Origin: an uncultured Eubacteriales bacterium
GTDB lineage: Bacteria; Bacillota; Clostridia; TANB77; CAG-508
Direction: 5' to 3'
Assembly (NCBI GenBank): GCA_949288185.1
Contig: CASEIZ010000035.1
Location: 1 to 61,882 of the forward strand
Length of the DNA: 61,882 bases
Shown here piece after piece: positions 59,737 through 61,882 of the stretch. Made by a program: the position numbers and the translations under genes. Position 1 is the stretch's first letter. Every line of letters begins with the position of its first letter. The notes beneath the pieces are model-generated. The model saw only the letters and a program-made list of their open reading frames with translations. It searched no databases and was not told the DNA's origin.

Positions 59737-60147
59737 CTATTTTACTAAATTCAAATTACCATTTATGATAATTGGTGAAAATCCTGATATTTCATCATAT
59801 AGCATACCTTCTGGAATTGGGTTATACATATAAATTTTTTTGCCTTTCATAAAAGCTTCATATAGCTCTAAAAAAGTTGCTCCACCAATGTAATTTTGTT
59901 GCCCATTTTTATCAAAGTTTAAGGTTAATACAGCATCCATGTTTGAAATGGTTGCTTCACTTCGTTGAAGCATTCTTTTCTTAAACTCAGAATGTGCCTT
60001 ATCTCCTAACACCCACGCTTCTTTTTCAGCTCCTGGGTTATCATATGAGTTTGGTAATTCTATACTATGTCCCATTTCTTCTAATTTTTGTTTAATTGGT
60101 TCAATTCGATTATAAAATGTTTTACTACAAATCACTAATATTTTCAT
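59737..60147 (-). CDS. Nucleoside 2-deoxyribosyltransferase-like protein
   Basis: The protein of about 136 residues starts with a Rossmann-type strand (KILVICSKTFYNRI), and has DAVLTLNFDKNGQQNYIGGATFLE. The last part resembles the Glu-bearing helix of the nucleoside deoxyribosyltransferase/DUF4406 group. The ATG at 60147 has AAGGAG 8 nt upstream; an ATG six bases earlier is too close to it. Substrate not assigned. Confidence 0.6.
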   Translation of the reverse strand: MKILVICSKTFYNRIEPIKQKLEEMGHSIELPNSYDNPGAEKEAWVLGDKAHSEFKKRMLQRSEATISNMDAVLTLNFDKNGQQNYIGGATFLELYEAFMKGKKIYMYNPIPEGMLYDEISGFSPIIINGNLNLVK

Positions 60148-60233
60148 GATCATTACTCCTTTTATTTCTATTTATTCCTCTATTAGTTCAAATCGATATG
60201 TTTGTTTTACATTTGGATATTTTTATAAAAATT

Positions 60234-60764
60234 TTATTCCCATATTCCTTGGTTAATGTATCTAATTAAAGCCATAATACACGCATTTTCTGTTAAATCA
60301 ATTCTAGATATTTTATCATGTGTTAAAATACTAATTCCACCTTTTCCCGTATTTAATCCATGGCTTTTAAAGATTCTATCCATTACTTTCCCAAGTTCAG
60401 TACTAGTTATTTCATCTATATATTTTGCATCAATAGGAAATCCTTGACTTGTTCCTACACTTTGTTTTCCTTCCTTATTTTCAATCACAACTGCATTAAT
60501 ATCTATCCACTCATCTAATAAATCTGTAATCCCTGCTTCACTTGCTACGTAATAATCTGCATCTTTGTTATTTTTCTTAGCATATTCTTTTAAATTTTTT
60601 ACTCTGTTTCTCGCACCAATAATAATTTCTTTATTAATCGGTTGTGCTCCTACTTCTGAATCAACTGGTATTCCTTCTATCTCAACATTATCAAAATATC
60701 TTTCGAATGCTCTTTTTACACCTTCTATTTTCCCTTGATTCTTTGTTCCCATTAATATTTTCAT
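60234..60764 (-). CDS. Inosine/xanthosine triphosphatase family (DUF84, YjjX-like)
   Basis: The protein of about 176 residues opens MKILMGTKNQGKIEGVKRAF, and has VDSEVGAQPINKEIIIGARNR, ASEAGI and GKGGISILT, which fit the YjjX/DUF84 group. These hydrolyse non-canonical purine triphosphates such as ITP and XTP. ATG at 60764 is preferred; a GTG nine bases earlier is possible. AAAGGA lies upstream. It is the first gene of the minus-strand run of nucleotide-type enzymes. Confidence 0.85.
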   Translation of the reverse strand: MKILMGTKNQGKIEGVKRAFERYFDNVEIEGIPVDSEVGAQPINKEIIIGARNRVKNLKEYAKKNNKDADYYVASEAGITDLLDEWIDINAVVIENKEGKQSVGTSQGFPIDAKYIDEITSTELGKVMDRIFKSHGLNTGKGGISILTHDKISRIDLTENACIMALIRYINQGIWE

Positions 60765-60881
60765 CCTGTTCACTTTCCTTTCCTGTACATCTTTTTATCA
60801 TCCTGCAACACAATTTCTCTCTTATATTTTCTGTGCCTATTTTATCACGGATAAAATGGAATGTAAATATTTAGAAACTTA

Positions 60882-60910
60882 TTGAATTTTATAAAGTTTC
60901 ATAATATACT
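60882..60910 (+). promoter_or_regulatory. Promoter of the pyrophosphatase-VOC fusion gene
   Basis: TTGAAT (60882-60887) and TATACT (60905-60910) are 17 bp apart, 43 bp before the ATG. Confidence 0.75.
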
Positions 60911-60953
60911 TTGATTACAAATATCTATACTTAATAAAGGGAGAAATATTAAA

Positions 60954-61724
60954 ATGACAAATAGTAAAGATTTTTTAGGTAAAACAGTCGATGTTATCAT
61001 TGATAAGCCATTAGGTAGTATTCATTCTGAAAAATACCCAAATCATATCTATCCTGTGAATTATGGATATGTTCCCAATACCATAAGTGGAGACAACGAA
61101 GAATTAGATTGCTATATATTAGGTGTATTTGAACCTTTGGAAACTTTTAAAGGGAAATGTATTGCCATCATTCATAGAACAAATGATAATGATGACAAAT
61201 TGATTGTTGTTCCTGAAGGTAGAAATTACTCAAATGAAGAAATTAAAGCATTAACAGAATTTCAAGAACGTTTTTTTGAAAGTGAAATTATTCGAAATGA
61301 TGTTGATTTTGTATTTAATAAAAATATTCCTGAACTTTCTGTAAGTCATTTAGAAAATAGTCTTTCATTTTACAAAACTATTGGATTTAAAATAGAATAT
61401 GAAAGACCTGAAAATAAATTTGTATTTCTTTCAATGGGAAACATTCAATTTATGTTACAAGAATTATCTGGCAATGATAAATGGGAATTAGCTCCTCTTA
61501 CCTATCCTTTTGGAAATGGTATCAATTTTCAATTAGAAGTGAATTCTGTTAATACAATTTATTCAAAATTAAAAGAACATAATTATCCCATTACTTTTGA
61601 AATTGAGGAAAACTGGTATAGACAAGATGATAAATTGCTTGGAAATAAAGAATTTTTAGTACAAGATCCAGATGGATATTTACTAAGATTTTCTGAAGAT
61701 TTAGGTGAAAAAGAGGTGATATAA
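60954..61724 (+). CDS. Fusion of inorganic pyrophosphatase-like and VOC (glyoxalase-type) domains
   Basis: In this 256-residue protein residues 1-115 resemble a short inorganic pyrophosphatase: GKTVDVIIDKPLGSIHS, YPVNYGYVPNTISGD, and ELDCYILGVFEPL with the Asp-rich metal region. Residues from about 125 are a VOC domain: IPELSVSHLENSLSFYKTIG, FLSMGNIQFMLQEL, and the final QDPDGYLLRFSEDLG. VOC members include glyoxalase and bleomycin-resistance proteins; an activity is not identifiable. AAAGGGAG precedes the ATG. The stop overlaps the next start by one base. Confidence 0.8.
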   Translation: MTNSKDFLGKTVDVIIDKPLGSIHSEKYPNHIYPVNYGYVPNTISGDNEELDCYILGVFEPLETFKGKCIAIIHRTNDNDDKLIVVPEGRNYSNEEIKALTEFQERFFESEIIRNDVDFVFNKNIPELSVSHLENSLSFYKTIGFKIEYERPENKFVFLSMGNIQFMLQELSGNDKWELAPLTYPFGNGINFQLEVNSVNTIYSKLKEHNYPITFEIEENWYRQDDKLLGNKEFLVQDPDGYLLRFSEDLGEKEVI

Positions 61725-61882
61725 TGATTGAAATTAAACAGTATAGAGAAATCAAACAAGAAGAACTACCAGAAACCTTAGACTTAGTACGTAAAGTTTT
61801 TAATGAATTCGAAGCACCTTATTATTCTGAAGAAGGAGTTACATCATTTCATAAATTTATTGATATAAATAATATGTCAGAA
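61724..61882 (+). CDS. Partial GNAT-type acetyltransferase, 5' end
   Basis: ATG at 61724 overlaps the previous stop (TAATG), with GAGGTG upstream, and the frame is open to the window edge (53 codons). It begins MIEIKQYREIKQEELPETLD and continues LVRKVFNEFEAPYYSEEG, typical of the N-terminal part of GNAT acetyltransferases. The acetyl-CoA site lies outside the window. It is translationally coupled to the fusion gene. Confidence 0.7.
   Translation, partial: MIEIKQYREIKQEELPETLDLVRKVFNEFEAPYYSEEGVTSFHKFIDINNMSE

Overview
The window is a stretch of a low-GC Bacillota chromosome, most likely an anaerobic Clostridia member, possibly an uncultured gut lineage. The evidence is AT-rich DNA with strong AGGAGG-type ribosome binding sites and sigma-A promoters, an rnc gene followed by an Elp3-like radical SAM gene, AddB, YitT, PgeF, a family 4 uracil-DNA glycosylase, a fructose PTS operon carrying its own HPr and EI, a Spo0A-type response regulator, and two tRNA genes. 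I cannot name the genus. There is no rRNA, CRISPR array, integrase or transposase gene.

Layout. 1-7.5 kb: the end of a repeat-built coiled-coil gene, an HExxH protein, a GltD-like oxidoreductase, uracil-DNA glycosylase, PgeF and two paralogous MFS genes, one broken by a single TAG. 7.5-17.4 kb: addB, then fruK-fruA-ptsH-ptsI and an 8-oxoguanine glycosylase. 17.5-21 kb: a two-component/ABC transporter module with three direct repeats at its transporter promoter. 21-27 kb: a YitT protein, the rnc pair, and a membrane-anchored SH3b/glucosaminidase wall hydrolase. 27.5-30.2 kb: a metal-responsive ArsR regulator, a free HMA protein and a P1B ATPase. 30-38 kb: unknown proteins, tRNA-Gly/tRNA-Cys, a spermidine synthase-like membrane protein and topA. 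38-44 kb: a DnaB-like ATPase, an MBL hydrolase, dinB with a LexA-like box, lactate dehydrogenase and an SDR. 44-48 kb: an Rpn/PD-(D/E)XK protein, a membrane protein, and a roughly 600-nt gene-free stretch that looks like a large structured RNA. 48-55 kb: dGTPase, a three-gene operon of unknown proteins, an AgrC-like kinase and a Spo0A-like regulator separated by a 16-codon Trp/Tyr-rich ORF, and a small-protein gene. 55-61.9 kb: a radical SAM gene that looks leaderless, a run of small minus-strand enzymes (Nudix, HD, nucleotide-type hydrolases), and a pyrophosphatase-like/VOC fusion followed by a GNAT gene.

Three things stand out. First, the candidate large noncoding RNA at 46488-47127 has a near-consensus promoter, 5' and 3' ends that pair, and many internal helices. 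Second, long hairpins sit 17-24 nt after stop codons; two of them (3777-3973 and 27263-27446) share conserved loop blocks, while their stems differ in sequence yet remain perfectly self-complementary. Third, the 16-codon aromatic ORF at 53085-53135 lies between the sensor kinase and the regulator. All calls come from reading the sequence; no database search was run.
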